A stretch of DNA of 64,000 bases from Bernardetia sp963719525 (GTDB lineage Bacteria; Bacteroidota; Bacteroidia; Cytophagales; Bernardetiaceae). This document shows, one piece after another, positions 46,535 through 59,098 of the stretch; positions within the stretch are counted from its first letter, which is position 1; each line of letters starts with the position of its first letter. The position numbers were made by a program, and so were the translations under genes. The notes beneath the pieces were generated by a model. That model ran no database searches and was not told the origin of the DNA. It saw only the letters and a program-made list of their open reading frames with translations. The stretch is from NCBI GenBank assembly GCA_963719525.1, contig CAVRCG010000004.1, positions 3,534,001 through 3,598,000 on the forward strand, written 5' to 3'.

Positions 46535-49500
46535 ATGAATTCTACCTATTTATTTTTTAATCTTTTTGATCGATTTTCTCCTTCTCTTCGTAAAGTTATT
46601 ACGATAGTTTTTTTTACACTTTTATTTCTCTTGTCTTGTATATTTCCTTCTACTCTTCAAGCACAAGCTATTCCAACAACTGAGCATTATACTATTTACG
46701 ATTATCATGCTCATCCTCAAAACTGGTCTGTCGTTCAAGATGAAATAGGCAGAATTTATGTTGCCAATACAAAAGGAGTGTTGGAATATGATGGAAATAC
46801 ATGGAAATTGATAGAGCTTCCTAACTTAGCCAGCGTAACAGCGTTGACGAAAGGAAAGGATGGAAAAATCTATGTTGGTGCAGCATCAGAAATAGGTTAT
46901 TTAGATTCCGATTCGATAGGAAACAAAATTTATGTTTCCTTATTGGACAAAATGTCAGAACAGGATAAAAAATTCTCTACTATTTGGAAAGTTTTTTCTA
47001 CCTCAGAAGGAATTGTTTTTCAATCTTTTGAAAAAATATTCTGGTATAAAAACGGAAAATTCAAAACGATTTCTCCTAATTCAGCTTTTCATTTGGCATT
47101 TCAAGTAAAAGAAAAAACAGAAGAGCAAAACTCTACCTCTACAACCAAAAATAGCAAATTATTTGTTAGAGAGTGGGGAAAAGGTCTTCACTATCTTACT
47201 CCAAAGGGATTAGAATTTGTTGTGGGAAGTGAAATTTTTGCAGACGAAAAAATATATGCCATCCTTTCTCAAAAAACTTCTTCTTATTTTGTAATTACAG
47301 AGCAGAAGGGAATTTATACTTACAATCAAAATATAGGTTTCGAACGTTTTGTTACCTCCTCAGATTCTTTATTAAAATCTAGTCAAGTATATTGTGGAAT
47401 TCAGCTTGCAGACGGAAATTTTGCTATCGGAACACGCCTTTCAGGAATTTTAATTTTTGATTCTAATTTCAAATTTCTTTATAAAATATCTGCAAAAAAT
47501 GGCTTAAAAGATGACAGAGTAGCTTATCTCTATGAAGATTCAAACAAACAACTTTGGGCTGCCCTTAGTAACGGAATTGCTTATATTGATGTTGCTTCCT
47601 CGTTTCGATATTTTGATAAGGCTACAGATATTAACAGAAATATTTTGAGTATTTCGCCTCCTTATAAAGAAAGTTTGTATATCGGAACAGTACAGGGAGT
47701 TTTTAAATCTACTACGAGTAATTCTCAAAAAATAAAAGAATTTAACCTTTTGCCTTATTCCGAACGAGAAACTTGGAAATTGGGTGTTTTCAAAAATATT
47801 CTTTTAGCTGCTCAAAACCCAGGTATTGCGTGGATAGAAGAACGTGGTGTAGAAGAACTTTTGGCTGCCAGCAATCCATTTATTCAAGATTTTGCGTTAG
47901 TAAAAAATGATACTTCTCACTTAATCGCTGCTTCTATTGAAGGGCTTTTACTTTTGAGATGGCAAAACAATCATTGGATTTTTGTAGATAAGATAAAAGG
48001 TTTTTCTGGTGCTGCTACCAAAATTATTCAAGATAGTAATAATGATTTTTGGGTAAGTGATTATAACAGAGGAATTTTTAGATTTAGTTTGAGTTCGGAT
48101 TTCTTGACCGTTACGCATTCCGAATTTTTTGGCAAATTAAATGGACTTCCCAAAAATCAAGGAAATCACGTTTTTGAGTTTGATGGAGAGGCCATTTTCG
48201 GAACACTAGAAGGAATTTATTCATTTAGAGAAAATACATTTACACCTCATCCTGTTTTTGAAAAATTAATAGAAAAAAAGGCGATTACTATTTTTGAAAA
48301 AGATAAAAAAAATAACTTGTGGATAGTTGCTCAAAACGAACAACACAAATTTAGTAGCTCTCAAACGCTGCTTGTAGAATTAAAAAAAACCGATTCGGGT
48401 TATGTGCGTTATGATGCTCCTTTTTACAAAATAAAACAAATCGTTCAAGCTGTTCGTCCGATAGATGAAAATCTTGTTTTGATAGGAACAAATGAAGGCT
48501 TGATTTCCTACAATCCACTTAATACAATAGCTGACAAACAACCTTTTTCTGTTTTTATTACACAGATAGAACATAGTAGTGCGAAAGATTCTCTTCTTTT
48601 TGCAACCGATTTCATTCTCAATCAACAGAAAAATAATACAGATAATCTGCAGGAAGGAAAAACAGTAAACCTTCCTTATAGACTTAATTCGCTTCGTTTT
48701 AGCTTTGGAAGTTCGTTTTTTGAGCAGCGTAGCGAAGTTTATTATCAAACAAAATTAGAACCTCTCAATAAAAACTGGTCGGCTTGGACAACCGAAACAC
48801 AAGACAAATTTACCAACCTTTCAGAAGGAGATTATGTATTTCGTCTTAGAGCTAAAAATTTGTATGGTGTGGAGAGTGAAGAAGTTGTCTTTAGGTTTAC
48901 CATTAATACGCCTTGGTTCAAGCATCCTTTATTTTATCTTGCTTTGGTTTTGCTTGCTGGTTTTTTGGTTCAGTATGGAATTAAAATTTATACAAAGCGA
49001 TTGAAAACAGAAAAGAATCTTTTAGAAAATACCGTTAGAGAGCGTACTGAAGATATGCGTCAGGCTTATTTTAATACTCGTGTGTTGAGCAAACTGGGTC
49101 AAGAAATTACCTCTACTCGTTCGATTGATGAGATTACAGATATGGTTTATCAGCATGTTAGCAAACTTATGGATGCCTCCGTTTTTGCTATTGGCATTCA
49201 TAATCCAGAAAATGAAACGATAGATTTCCCTGTTGCCATAGAAAAAGGCAAAAAACTTCCTTTTCATTCGGAAGATATAAGTGATACAGGACGATTTGCC
49301 ATTTGGTGTTTCATAAATGAGCAAGATTTGTTTATCAATGATAGCGAGATAGATTACGAATTATATATGTCTAAGCAGCCAAAAACCTATATTGGCGACC
49401 CTGTTCCTTCGCTTATTTATATTCCATTAAAACTCAAAAAGAAAGTGATTGGAGTAATTACGGTACAGAGTTTTGAGAAAAATTCGTACAATGATTATCA

Positions 49501-50365
49501 TTTAAATCTGCTTCGTAGTTTGGCAGTTTATACGGCTATTGCCATCGAAAATGCAAATTCGTATCATCAAATAAATGAACAAAAAGATATAATTGAAGAC
49601 AAAAACAAACAACTTATTTCTAGTATTAATTATGCAAAACGCATTCAAAGTGCTATTTTGCCTCCTCTAGAAACCATTCAAGAGGAGTTTGAGGATAGTT
49701 TTGTCTTGTTTTTACCTCGTGATATTGTAAGTGGAGATTTTTATTACTTCAACAAAATAAACGGAAAATCTATAATTAGTGCTATTGATTGTACAGGACA
49801 CGGAGTTCCAGGGGCGTTTATGTCTATGATTGGTTATGAGCTTTTGAATGAAATTATTCTAGCAAGGCATATTACAGACCCAGCCAAAATATTGGACGCT
49901 TTGCACGACGGAATTTCGAAAGGACTTAGACAAGAACAGACTTTTACGCAAGATGGAATGGATATGACACTTTGTGTTTGGGATGATAAAACGAATATTC
50001 TGGAAGTAGCTTCTGCACGCAATCAACTCTATTTATTCAACTCAGAAGACAAAGAAAGAATTATTGAAACAGAAGCTGACAGACAATCCATAGGAGGAAA
50101 AATGGAAGAAAACTTTGAATTCAAATCACAACAAATTGAGATTCAAAAGAACGATACCGTTTATCTGCTTACTGATGGCTATCAAGATCAGTTTGGAGGC
50201 AAAGAAGATAGAAAATATATGCGTCGCCGTTTGAGAGAATTTTTGCAGAACTATCAACATCTTTCTATGGCACAGCAACGAAGAGCCTTGCAGAGAGAAC
50301 TCTCAGAATGGCAAGGTGATAAAGACCAAGTAGATGATATCCTTATTATTGGAATACGGTTTTAG
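46535..50365 (+). CDS. Propeller/Y_Y_Y sensor with GAF and SpoIIE phosphatase domains
   Basis: A 1276-residue receptor phosphatase. A signal-anchor or signal peptide (about 20-45) precedes a two-component-regulator-type beta propeller (about 55-650, repeats such as QDEIGRIYVANTKGVLEYDGNTW). A Y_Y_Y domain (about 720-785), a membrane helix (about 790-812) and a coiled coil follow. A GAF domain (about 850-1010) and a SpoIIE domain (about 1040-1276; LPRDIVSGDFYYF, DCTGHGVPGAFMS, LTDGYQDQFGG) complete it. It is a fourth SpoIIE protein in the window but with a different sensor. It is intact. Confidence 0.9.
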   Translation: MNSTYLFFNLFDRFSPSLRKVITIVFFTLLFLLSCIFPSTLQAQAIPTTEHYTIYDYHAHPQNWSVVQDEIGRIYVANTKGVLEYDGNTWKLIELPNLASVTALTKGKDGKIYVGAASEIGYLDSDSIGNKIYVSLLDKMSEQDKKFSTIWKVFSTSEGIVFQSFEKIFWYKNGKFKTISPNSAFHLAFQVKEKTEEQNSTSTTKNSKLFVREWGKGLHYLTPKGLEFVVGSEIFADEKIYAILSQKTSSYFVITEQKGIYTYNQNIGFERFVTSSDSLLKSSQVYCGIQLADGNFAIGTRLSGILIFDSNFKFLYKISAKNGLKDDRVAYLYEDSNKQLWAALSNGIAYIDVASSFRYFDKATDINRNILSISPPYKESLYIGTVQGVFKSTTSNSQKIKEFNLLPYSERETWKLGVFKNILLAAQNPGIAWIEERGVEELLAASNPFIQDFALVKNDTSHLIAASIEGLLLLRWQNNHWIFVDKIKGFSGAATKIIQDSNNDFWVSDYNRGIFRFSLSSDFLTVTHSEFFGKLNGLPKNQGNHVFEFDGEAIFGTLEGIYSFRENTFTPHPVFEKLIEKKAITIFEKDKKNNLWIVAQNEQHKFSSSQTLLVELKKTDSGYVRYDAPFYKIKQIVQAVRPIDENLVLIGTNEGLISYNPLNTIADKQPFSVFITQIEHSSAKDSLLFATDFILNQQKNNTDNLQEGKTVNLPYRLNSLRFSFGSSFFEQRSEVYYQTKLEPLNKNWSAWTTETQDKFTNLSEGDYVFRLRAKNLYGVESEEVVFRFTINTPWFKHPLFYLALVLLAGFLVQYGIKIYTKRLKTEKNLLENTVRERTEDMRQAYFNTRVLSKLGQEITSTRSIDEITDMVYQHVSKLMDASVFAIGIHNPENETIDFPVAIEKGKKLPFHSEDISDTGRFAIWCFINEQDLFINDSEIDYELYMSKQPKTYIGDPVPSLIYIPLKLKKKVIGVITVQSFEKNSYNDYHLNLLRSLAVYTAIAIENANSYHQINEQKDIIEDKNKQLISSINYAKRIQSAILPPLETIQEEFEDSFVLFLPRDIVSGDFYYFNKINGKSIISAIDCTGHGVPGAFMSMIGYELLNEIILARHITDPAKILDALHDGISKGLRQEQTFTQDGMDMTLCVWDDKTNILEVASARNQLYLFNSEDKERIIETEADRQSIGGKMEENFEFKSQQIEIQKNDTVYLLTDGYQDQFGGKEDRKYMRRRLREFLQNYQHLSMAQQRRALQRELSEWQGDKDQVDDILIIGIRF

Positions 50366-50614
50366 AGAAAATGATAGTATCTGATTTCTCTCTCTTTATT
50401 CTTTGCTAGTTTGGGGATACATAAAAAGTGCAACTAAACTGCTTTTTCTTCCATTTTACCTTTTTATTACTACATATTTTGTATTGCAAAAAAAATTGAA
50501 TACATATTGTAATCAGTAAAATTAGTGTTCTATAATTCCAAAAAAAACAGAATTTCAAAAAAAAAACGTGTAATTTAGTGAAAACTAAAAATTCCCTAAA
50601 ATTATACAAGAAAA

Positions 50615-53600
50615 ATGAAATACTTTTTACTTTCTCTTTTCTTATTTTTCGCTTTTTCATTCCCTGCTTTTTCCCAACTCTCCGATGATTTTTCAGACGG
50701 AAATTTTACTCTAAATCCAACGTGGACAGGTGCAAATTCTGTTGGAGTAAGTACCTCCTTTTACTATAAACGGTTCTTTGCAATTGCAAAGTAGTACAAC
50801 GGGTGGAACAGGAACTCGTTATTCCTATTTATCTACTCCAATTGTACTGAATTTAGCCACCACTAATTACGAATGGACTTTCGATGTTCAGCTTACTTTT
50901 CCTGTTGGTTATGTTCCCAATTCTACCAATAAAGCCAAAATCTATTTACTTTCTGACCAGAGTAATTTATCAAGTCCATTAAACGGTTATTTTATAGAAG
51001 TTGCCGATAAGGTAACGCTACAAAAACAAGTAGGAATAACTGAAACGCTTATTTCGCTTTCAAATGGAACAGTTACATCTCTTTCAAGTCCTGTAAATGT
51101 AACTATTCGTGTAATTTATATTGCAGATACTGGTTCTGGTGGTTCGTGGCTCGTTTATGCAAACAACATTTTGCAAGGAGAAGCAACCGAAACGGCTACT
51201 TTTACACCGAATTTCTTTGGTGTTTTTTATAATTATTCTGCTGGAGGAAGAAGTAATAATTTCATTTTTGATAACGTAACAATTGCACCTTATATTGACA
51301 ATACGCCACCAACGGTTACAGGCGTTTTTGGAGCTGCACCGAATCAAATTAGAGTTACTTTTGATGAAGCTCTAAATTTAGCTACTCTTCAAAATACCGA
51401 TTTTACAGTTGCAGGTTTTGGGAATCCTACTTCAATAACTGCCGAACCCAATCAAGCGAGAAATTTTAGACTTACGTTTGCAAACAATTTTGTTGTCGGT
51501 ACAAATTATAATCTAACTGTTCAAACTGTTGAAGACCGTTTTGGAAATGTAATCGTTCCATCGACTACGCCTTTTACATTTGCTGATAACGCTGCACCTT
51601 TAGGACAAACTTTAACTGTTTTAAGTCCGACTACTTTACAATTAGATTTTACGGAAGAAGTAACGGCAAGTACAGCACAAACTTTAGCAAATTATAGTCT
51701 TGCAGGAAATACAATTTTGTCTGCCGTTCGTGATAATACTAATTTGAAACGTGTTTACTTGACATTTTCAAATATTTTTGACAGAAATACTTTACTTTCT
51801 CTTCAAATTTCAAATATTGAAGATCCAGCAGGAAATGCAATGCCAGTTACACAAATACTTACTTTTAATTATGACACAGACCGTCCAGATGTGTGTGCCG
51901 TTGGTTGTGTACAAGCACTTTCTGCCAATCAGTTGAGAGTAATTTTTGATGAACCAGTTGATCCAATTTCTGCACAAATTTTGGGAAATTACGAGGTTTT
52001 GGGAGGAATTGGAAATCCTACTTCAATGCCGTTTTAGAAACTCCAAATACAGTTTTGATTAATTTTGCGGCTTCTTTTGCTGCTCAACAAACCTACCAGC
52101 TTACGAATCAGAAATGTAAAGGATTTGCAAAATAATGCAATGACAACCAGAACAAGAGATTTTTCTTTTGACCCTTTAGCTCCTTCGGTTGTTTCTGCCG
52201 TTCTTTTACCAAACAATCAAATCGAACTTACTTTTTCAGAAATGGTAGGAAGTACGTCTAGTCAAAACGTTTTAAATTATTCGTTAAATAATGGAATTGG
52301 AAATCCTACAAGTGCCGTTTTATTACCTTTTGATACAAAACGAGTGCGCTTGACTTTTGGAACTTCATTAAATAATTTTGCTACTCTTACTTCTGTCTGT
52401 TCAGAATATTAGAGATTTACAAGGAAATGCTTCGGCTTCTCAAACCTTCAATTTCAATACACTTCCTCCTTCTATTTCTAAAATAAATGTTCTTTCAAAA
52501 ACAGAAATTCAAGTTATTTTTTCGGAAAATCTGCAACCAGTATGAGCACAAAATACAGCAAATTATCCCGTAAATAATGCAATAGGAAATCCTACAACTG
52601 TCGTTTTTAGTGGTGGAAATACAGTAAATTCTGACTTTTACCAATCCATTAAATTCTACAACAACTTATACTCTTTCTGTTCAAAATGTTCAAGATTTGG
52701 CTGCAAATGCTATCATTTCTCAAACCAAAACATTCGTTTACAAACCAAGAATTATAAATGTTTTAGCTCTTTCGCCTACTGTTTTGGAAGTTACTTTTGA
52801 CTATCCACCGACGGCTGCCGATGCTCAAAATACAGCTAAATATTCAGTCAATAATTCAATTGGAAATCCTGTTTCGGCACAGCTTATTAGTGGAGAACCT
52901 ACAAAAGTTCGTCTTGACTTTTAGCTCTGTTTTTATTCCAAATATTGATTATATTCTGACAGCAGGACTTTTTTAATTTACAAAATGAAGAAATTGCTCC
53001 TATTTCTGAACATACATTTCGAAGAGATTTGCAGCCACCAAGTGTTTTGAGTGTAACCGTTCTGACAAGTACAGAAATAGAAGTTACCTTTTCAGAACCT
53101 ATTACAGAACTTACAGCAGAAGCATTAAATCATTATAATTTACTGACTTTTGGACAGCCGATTGATGCAGATTTGACAGCACCAAATAAAGTAAAACTAA
53201 AATTTGGTTCTCCTTTTCAGCCTGCTACAACATATTCATTAACTGTAAATTCTGTTCAAGATTTGTTAGGAAATACGCTTGTTTCTCAAACCGTTACGTT
53301 TTCACTTCCAACTCCACCAGCTCCAAATTCTCTTGTTTTTACAGAATTAATGATTGACGAAGACCCACAAGTTGGACTTCCTCCGTATGAGTTTATTGAA
53401 ATTTATAATGCTTCAAATTCTGCACAACAATTACAGGGAACAAAACTCTATGACGGAACAGGTTTTGGAGCATTTGCTACATTGGGAAGTTACAATTTGG
53501 GAGCAGGTCAATATTTAATTTTGTGTGGAACTTCGGCTTTTGATAGTCTTTCCCAGTTTGGAAATACGCTACGAGTTACTTCTTTTCCTTCGCTTTCCAA

Positions 53601-56600
53601 TACAGGCGAAACATTGCGTTTAGTTGGTGCAAATAATGTAGAAATTGCAAAACTGACTTATTCGTCTTCGTGGTATCAAAATCCAGCAAAGGCAAACGGA
53701 GGTTATACTTTAGAACGAGTTGATTTGACTTCTGATTGTGAAAGTCCTGCAAATTGGAAAGCCTCCGAAGATTTACGAGGAGGAACTCCAGCAGTACAAA
53801 ATTCAGTTTTTGGAACAATCAATGACACCATTCCACCAAGTATTACAACGGTTGCTTTGAGAAGAAGAACAGTAGGAAATGTAGTTACAGATAGTTTGGA
53901 AGTCAATTTTTCGGAAAGTTTGGATAGTACGGCATTAGTAAATACTTCTTCGTATGCTATCGATAATGGTCTTTCTGTTTCAAGAATTGTTTTTAAGACT
54001 AATCAAAGAGTAATTCTCTATTTTTCTACGGCAGTTCAAGCGACTTCTATTTATACTTTGACGGTTCAGAATTTAGATGATTGTGCAGGAAATAGAATTA
54101 ATACTGGTAGGAATACAGCAAGTTTTGGACAGGGAAGAATGCCGAACCGTTTCGAACTTTTGATAACCGAAATTATGGCAGACGAAGACCCACAAGTTGG
54201 TTTGCCAAAGGCTGAATATATTGAAATCTATAATACTACAAATTCGCCTTTGAATTTGGGAACAGTAAAATTATCTGATGCAACGGCTACAATTAATTTG
54301 CCTTCATTTTTGCTTGCACCAAACAAGTATTTAATCTTGACAGCAACTTCGAAAGTAGATAGTATGGCAACCGTTTCTGGTGGTCGTCAGAATGTTTTGG
54401 GAGTTACTTCTTTTCCTTCGCTGAACAATACAGGCGAAAAATTAGTATTGCGAGATATCTACAAATAGAGAAATTCATAGCGTAGATTTTAAAATAAGTT
54501 GGTATCAGGATGCTGCAAAAGCAAACGGTGGATATTCTTTAGAAATGATTGACCCAACTAATTTTTGTGGAGAGATTTAGTAATTGGAAAGCCTCAAACG
54601 ACCCACGAGGAGGAACACCAGCAATGCAAAATTCTGTTTTTGCTTCAAATCCAGATAACGAAAAACCTGTTTTATTAGACTGTTAGAATAATTAATAATA
54701 CGGCAAGTAGTCCAATAAATACGACAGAACTTTTACTTACATTTTCCGAAAAATTAGATGCTAGTTCTGCTCTAAATGCTGCAAATTACTCAATTACAGG
54801 AGTTGGTACAGGAATTGGAATTGCTAACATTTCTCATTCGGATAGTGCGACGACAAATAAAGAAGTCAGAATAATTACTTCAACTCCTCTAAATCCTGCA
54901 AACAGTTATACTTTGACTATTCAAAATGTAAAGGATTGTGCAGGAAATATAATTTTACCAACAACAAGAACTATCGGAATTGGAAGAACGCCTACTTATG
55001 GAGAACTTTTGATTACCGAAATTATGGCTGATGAAGACCCAGTAGTAGGACTTCCGAAAGCTGAATATTTAGAGATTTATAACAAGACAAACGACCTATT
55101 GAATTTGGGAACAGTTCGCCTTTTTGATGCGACAAGTAGCGTAAGATTGCCACAAGTTGCGATTAATCCGAACACATATTTAACGCTTACCACAACTTCA
55201 AAAGTAGATTCATTTTTAGTTCAAAATATCAGAGCGTTGGGAGTTCCTTCTATGGTAAGTTTGAATAATGATGGCGAATTGTTGCAATTACGCAATACAA
55301 ATGGCATTTTATTGCACGAAGTAAATTATAAAAAATCGTGGTACAGAGATGCAAATAAGTCAAACGGAGGATATTCTCTTGAAATGATTGATGTTGATAA
55401 TCTTTGTGGAGAAGCTCAAAATTGGAAAGGAAGCGATGACCCAAGAGGAGGAACGCCAAGTGAACAAAACTCTATTTTTGCATCAAATCCTGATATTATT
55501 AAACCTACAATTACAACAGTATCTCTCATTGGAAATAGTAGAATTAGTATTACTTTTTCTGAAAAAATGGATAGTACTTCTATTGTAAATCCTGCAAATT
55601 TTACGCTACAAAATGCAACTATTCAAACAATTACTTGGCAAGAAAACAATAAAATAGAAATTGAATTTTCGCCAAATTTAGAACCTAATCAAATTGTAAT
55701 CTTGACGATAAGTAATGTAAAAGATTGTGCAGGAAATACACTTTTAGAAAATGGAGTTTTTGAGTTAGGAATTGGTGCAGTTCCGTTGCGTTTTGAGGTT
55801 TTGATAACCGAAATAATGGCAGACCCAGACCCAGTTATCGGACTTCCAAACCGAGAATACATTGAGATTTTTAATAATTCAAATAAGCGTTTGGATTTAT
55901 CAAAACTGACTCTAACAGATGCGACAAATACAATTTCATTACCTGCAAGAATTTTGCAACCCAATGAATATTTGACTCTGACGAGTACGACGGCAGCACA
56001 AGAATTTAGAAATTTAGGGATTACTGTTTTGGGAGTTACTTCTTTTCCAAGTTTGGGAAATGAAGGCGAACCATTGATACTAAAAAATACAAATGGACAA
56101 ACTGTTTTTGAAGTAGATTATACTCCAAATTGGCACGAAAATGCAGAAAAAAAAAACGGTGGATATTCCTTAGAAATGATAGATACAAATAATCCTTGTG
56201 GAGAAGCAAATAATTGGACTTCTTCAAACGACCCACGAGGAGGAACGCCAAGCGCACAAAATTCTGTTTTTGCAGTCAATCCAGATACGCAAAGTCCACA
56301 AGTTACCAATTTGCAGGTCGTAAATAGTCAGACATTGATTTTAGTTTTTGATGAAAAAATTGATTCTCTTTCTGCTAGTACTATTTCAAATTATGTTATT
56401 TCTTCGTCCGTTGCGATTGAAAGTATAGAATTTATCACTTCAAAATCCATTCAAATAAATCTACAAACTGCTATTCAAACGGCTACGTTGTATGAAATTT
56501 TGGTAAATGGAATTAGGGATTGTTCGGGAAATGAAGTTATAAATTTGCGTTTGCCATTCGGACAGGGAACGATTCCAAAATTTGGAGAACTGTTGATAAC

Positions 56601-58224
56601 CGAAATTATGGCTGACCCTTCGCCAGTCGTTGGTTTGCCAGAAAGTGAGTTTTTAGAGCTTACCAACAACACCAACAAAATTTTGAGTATTAATGGCGTT
56701 ACGATTACGGATAATACAGGAACGGCAACGCTGCCTGTTTTCCAACTTTTGCCTAATCAACGAGTTATTTTGTGTCCTACAAGTTCGGTAACGGCTTTTT
56801 CAAGGTTTGGAAAAACAATTGGAATATCAAGTTTCAGAACACTTGATAACGGTGGAGAACGACTTATTTTGAGAAATAATTTGGGAGAATTACTTTTTGA
56901 AATTACGTATGATGATGCGTGGCATTCGGATAACGACAAAAAAGATGGAGGATATTCTCTTGAAATGATTGATATGTCTAGTTTTTGTTTGGAGCGTGAA
57001 AATTGGACTTCTTCCACTTCTAATTTGGGAGGAACACCAGCACAAACCAACTCCGTAGCAGGAACAAGTGGCGATAATGTTGCACCAAAAATAATCAGAG
57101 CAGAAGCCGTAACTCCAACAAGTGTACGCATTATTTTTGATGAAAAATTGGATAGTTTGCAAGCCGTTCAGTCCAGAATTACGATTCAAAACAGTAGCAT
57201 TACCATTACAAACAAAACGCTAGATGCCACTCGTAAAATCCTAACGCTTACTCTTTCTTCTCCTCTACAACTCAAAACGGTTTATACGTTAAATGTAGAA
57301 GCGATTACAGATTGTGCAGGAAATTTGATTGCTCAAAACACTACTGCAACGGCTATTTTGCCAGAAGCTGCCGAAATTGGAGATATTATTTTGAATGAAA
57401 TTTTGTTTAATCCACCAGTTGGAGGAACGGATTTTGTCGAACTTTATAATAATTCAGATAAGTACATCAACCTCCAAAATTTCAGTTTAGCAAATCTAAA
57501 TACGGACGGAACAATCAGAACGCAGTACGAAATTACTACTCAAGTTTTGATTTTGAAACCGTATGAATATATTGCTATTTCTACTTCAAATGAACTTCTT
57601 TTAAATCAATATCCAAACGGAAATCAACCAGCATTTTTTGAGGCAAAATTACCTACCTATTCAGATACAGAGGGAACAGTAATTTTGTTTGATAATCAGA
57701 ATACAGAACTAGACCGTTTTGCTTACGACGAAGATTTTCATTTAGGACTTTTAAAAGATGATGAAGGTGTTTCGCTAGAAAGAATAGATGCAGATGCACC
57801 AACACAAGATAGAAATAATTGGTCTTCGGCAGCACAAAGTGTAGGTTTCGGAACACCAGGGTACAAAAACTCTCAAAGTAAGTCTAATTCTACACCAAGT
57901 TCAGACGAATGTTTGAGAGCAGAACCACAAGTTTTTTCTCCAGACAACGATGGTTTTGAAGATTTTACGCAGCTTTATTTAGATTGTGCCGAAGTAGGCG
58001 ATCTTATCACTATCAAAATTTATGATGTACAGGGAAGGAAAGTTCGTGATTTGGTTCAAAACCAGTCGGTAGCATTAGAAAACACTTTTATTCGTTGGGA
58101 CGGAACAGCCGACGATGGTAGGAAAGTACGTATCGGACATTATATTTTGTTGGTAGAAAAATATAATCTCAATGGCGATGTGCAATATTTGAAGATGAGG
58201 GTTGTGGTGGCTAGTAGGTTTTAA
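50615..58224 (+). pseudogene. Giant Ig-like/lamin-tail-domain surface protein, many interruptions in 5' half
   Basis: One repaired gene would encode about 2530 residues. It has a signal peptide (MKYFLLSLFLFFAFSFPAFSQ) and several SbsA-type Ig-like domains. Six lamin-tail domains recur about every 265 residues (near 53338, 54164, 55010, 55800, 56590 and 57388; core TEIMADEDPVVGLPKAEYLE). A FlgD-like C-terminal domain (FSPDNDGFEDF, IKIYDVQGRKVRDLV, GHYILLVEKYN) ends it. As given, it is broken by indels near 50759, 52025, 52106, 52391, 52629, 52914, 52969, 54455, 54576 and 54676 and by a TGA at 52543-52545. From about 54.7 kb to the stop it is open. A surface or adhesion role is inference. Confidence 0.8.
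58154..58221. repeat. Left 68-bp direct repeat (3' end of giant gene)
   Basis: The 68 bases ending two codons before the giant gene stop recur at 59519-59586 with one mismatch. The copies bracket the RAYT gene, REP units and the short gene at 59172-59441. Confidence 0.85.
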
Positions 58225-58226
58225 AG

Positions 58227-58447
58227 TATAACAGACTTCCCAGTCTGTTGAATTAAAATACCTATTCGTCAGACTGGGAAGTCTAACATACTAATAGTGT
58301 ATAACAGACTTCTCAGTCTGTTGAATCAAAATACCTATCCGTCGACTAGGAAGTCTAACATACGGTAATAAAAGTATCACGGACTTCCTATTCTGTGGGG
58401 AAATGAAAAATAATTACTATTTGTCAGACTGGGAAGTCTGACATACT
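58227..58447. repeat. Three REPIN-like units upstream of RAYT
   Basis: Three units at about 58227-58292, 58299-58364 and 58374-58447. Each pairs an ACAGACTTCCCAGTCTGT-type REP with an inverted GTCAGACTGGGAAGTCT copy about 18-30 nt away. The first two units are nearly identical; the third has a longer, different loop. Such paired REPs next to a RAYT gene are typical of its non-autonomous substrates. Confidence 0.85.
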
Positions 58448-58459
58448 AAATTACTCAAA

Positions 58460-59098
58460 ATGATAAAAGAATTTTATAGACGTAATTTGCCTCATTGGAC
58501 ACCAAAAGGAGGAACTTTCTTTGTTACCTATTGTTTGGCTGATGCAGTACCTCAAGCTATGTTAGAAAAAATGGCAGAAGAGTTTGTAATGCAAGTAAAT
58601 CAATTAAAAAAAGAGCCAAATTTTACTCCTTCTATGCTTAATGATTTGCATAAGAAGCAATTTGCAAAATATGATGAATGTTTGAATAAGGGATATGGAG
58701 AACAGCATTTGAAAAAACCAGAGATAGCCGAAATTGTGAAAAAATCGCTACATTATTTTGATAACACTAGATTAGAACTAATTAGCTACTGCATTATGTC
58801 AAATCACGTTCATGTGATGTTCAGATTATTTGAAAAAGACGAACTAAACAAACCGATTACTTTATCGAAAATAATGCACTCTATAAAAAGTTTTAGTGGT
58901 AGTGAAATCAATTATAAACTAAAACGAAAAGGTACTTTATGGTTAGCAGAAAGCTACGACCATTGGGTTAGAAACAAAAATTCTTGGAGTAGAATAGTTG
59001 ATTATATTTTAGACAATCCTGTGAAAGCTGGTTTGATAGAAGATAGAAAAGATTGGAAATGGAATTATATCAAAGAAGAATATAACGAGTTTATATGA
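58460..59098 (+). CDS. REP-associated tyrosine transposase (RAYT, TnpA_REP)
   Basis: A 212-residue Y1-type HUH transposase relative. The HUH motif is SNHVHVMF near residue 115, preceded by the family blocks LPHWTPKGGTFFVTYCL and YCIMSNHV. The catalytic tyrosine is probably that in SRIVDYILDNPVKAGL near residue 190. RAYTs are thought to spread REP/REPIN sequences and are usually single-copy. REP units lie on both sides of this gene. Confidence 0.9.
   Translation: MIKEFYRRNLPHWTPKGGTFFVTYCLADAVPQAMLEKMAEEFVMQVNQLKKEPNFTPSMLNDLHKKQFAKYDECLNKGYGEQHLKKPEIAEIVKKSLHYFDNTRLELISYCIMSNHVHVMFRLFEKDELNKPITLSKIMHSIKSFSGSEINYKLKRKGTLWLAESYDHWVRNKNSWSRIVDYILDNPVKAGLIEDRKDWKWNYIKEEYNEFI

Noticed and set aside
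48380..48748. 122-residue minus-strand frame inside the propeller/SpoIIE gene
   Set aside because: It is a shadow of the long plus-strand gene, with low-complexity composition and no family features.
58460..59098. IS200-type insertion sequence
   Set aside because: The HUH protein is of the RAYT type with flanking REP pairs. IS200/IS605 ends and a tnpB gene are absent.
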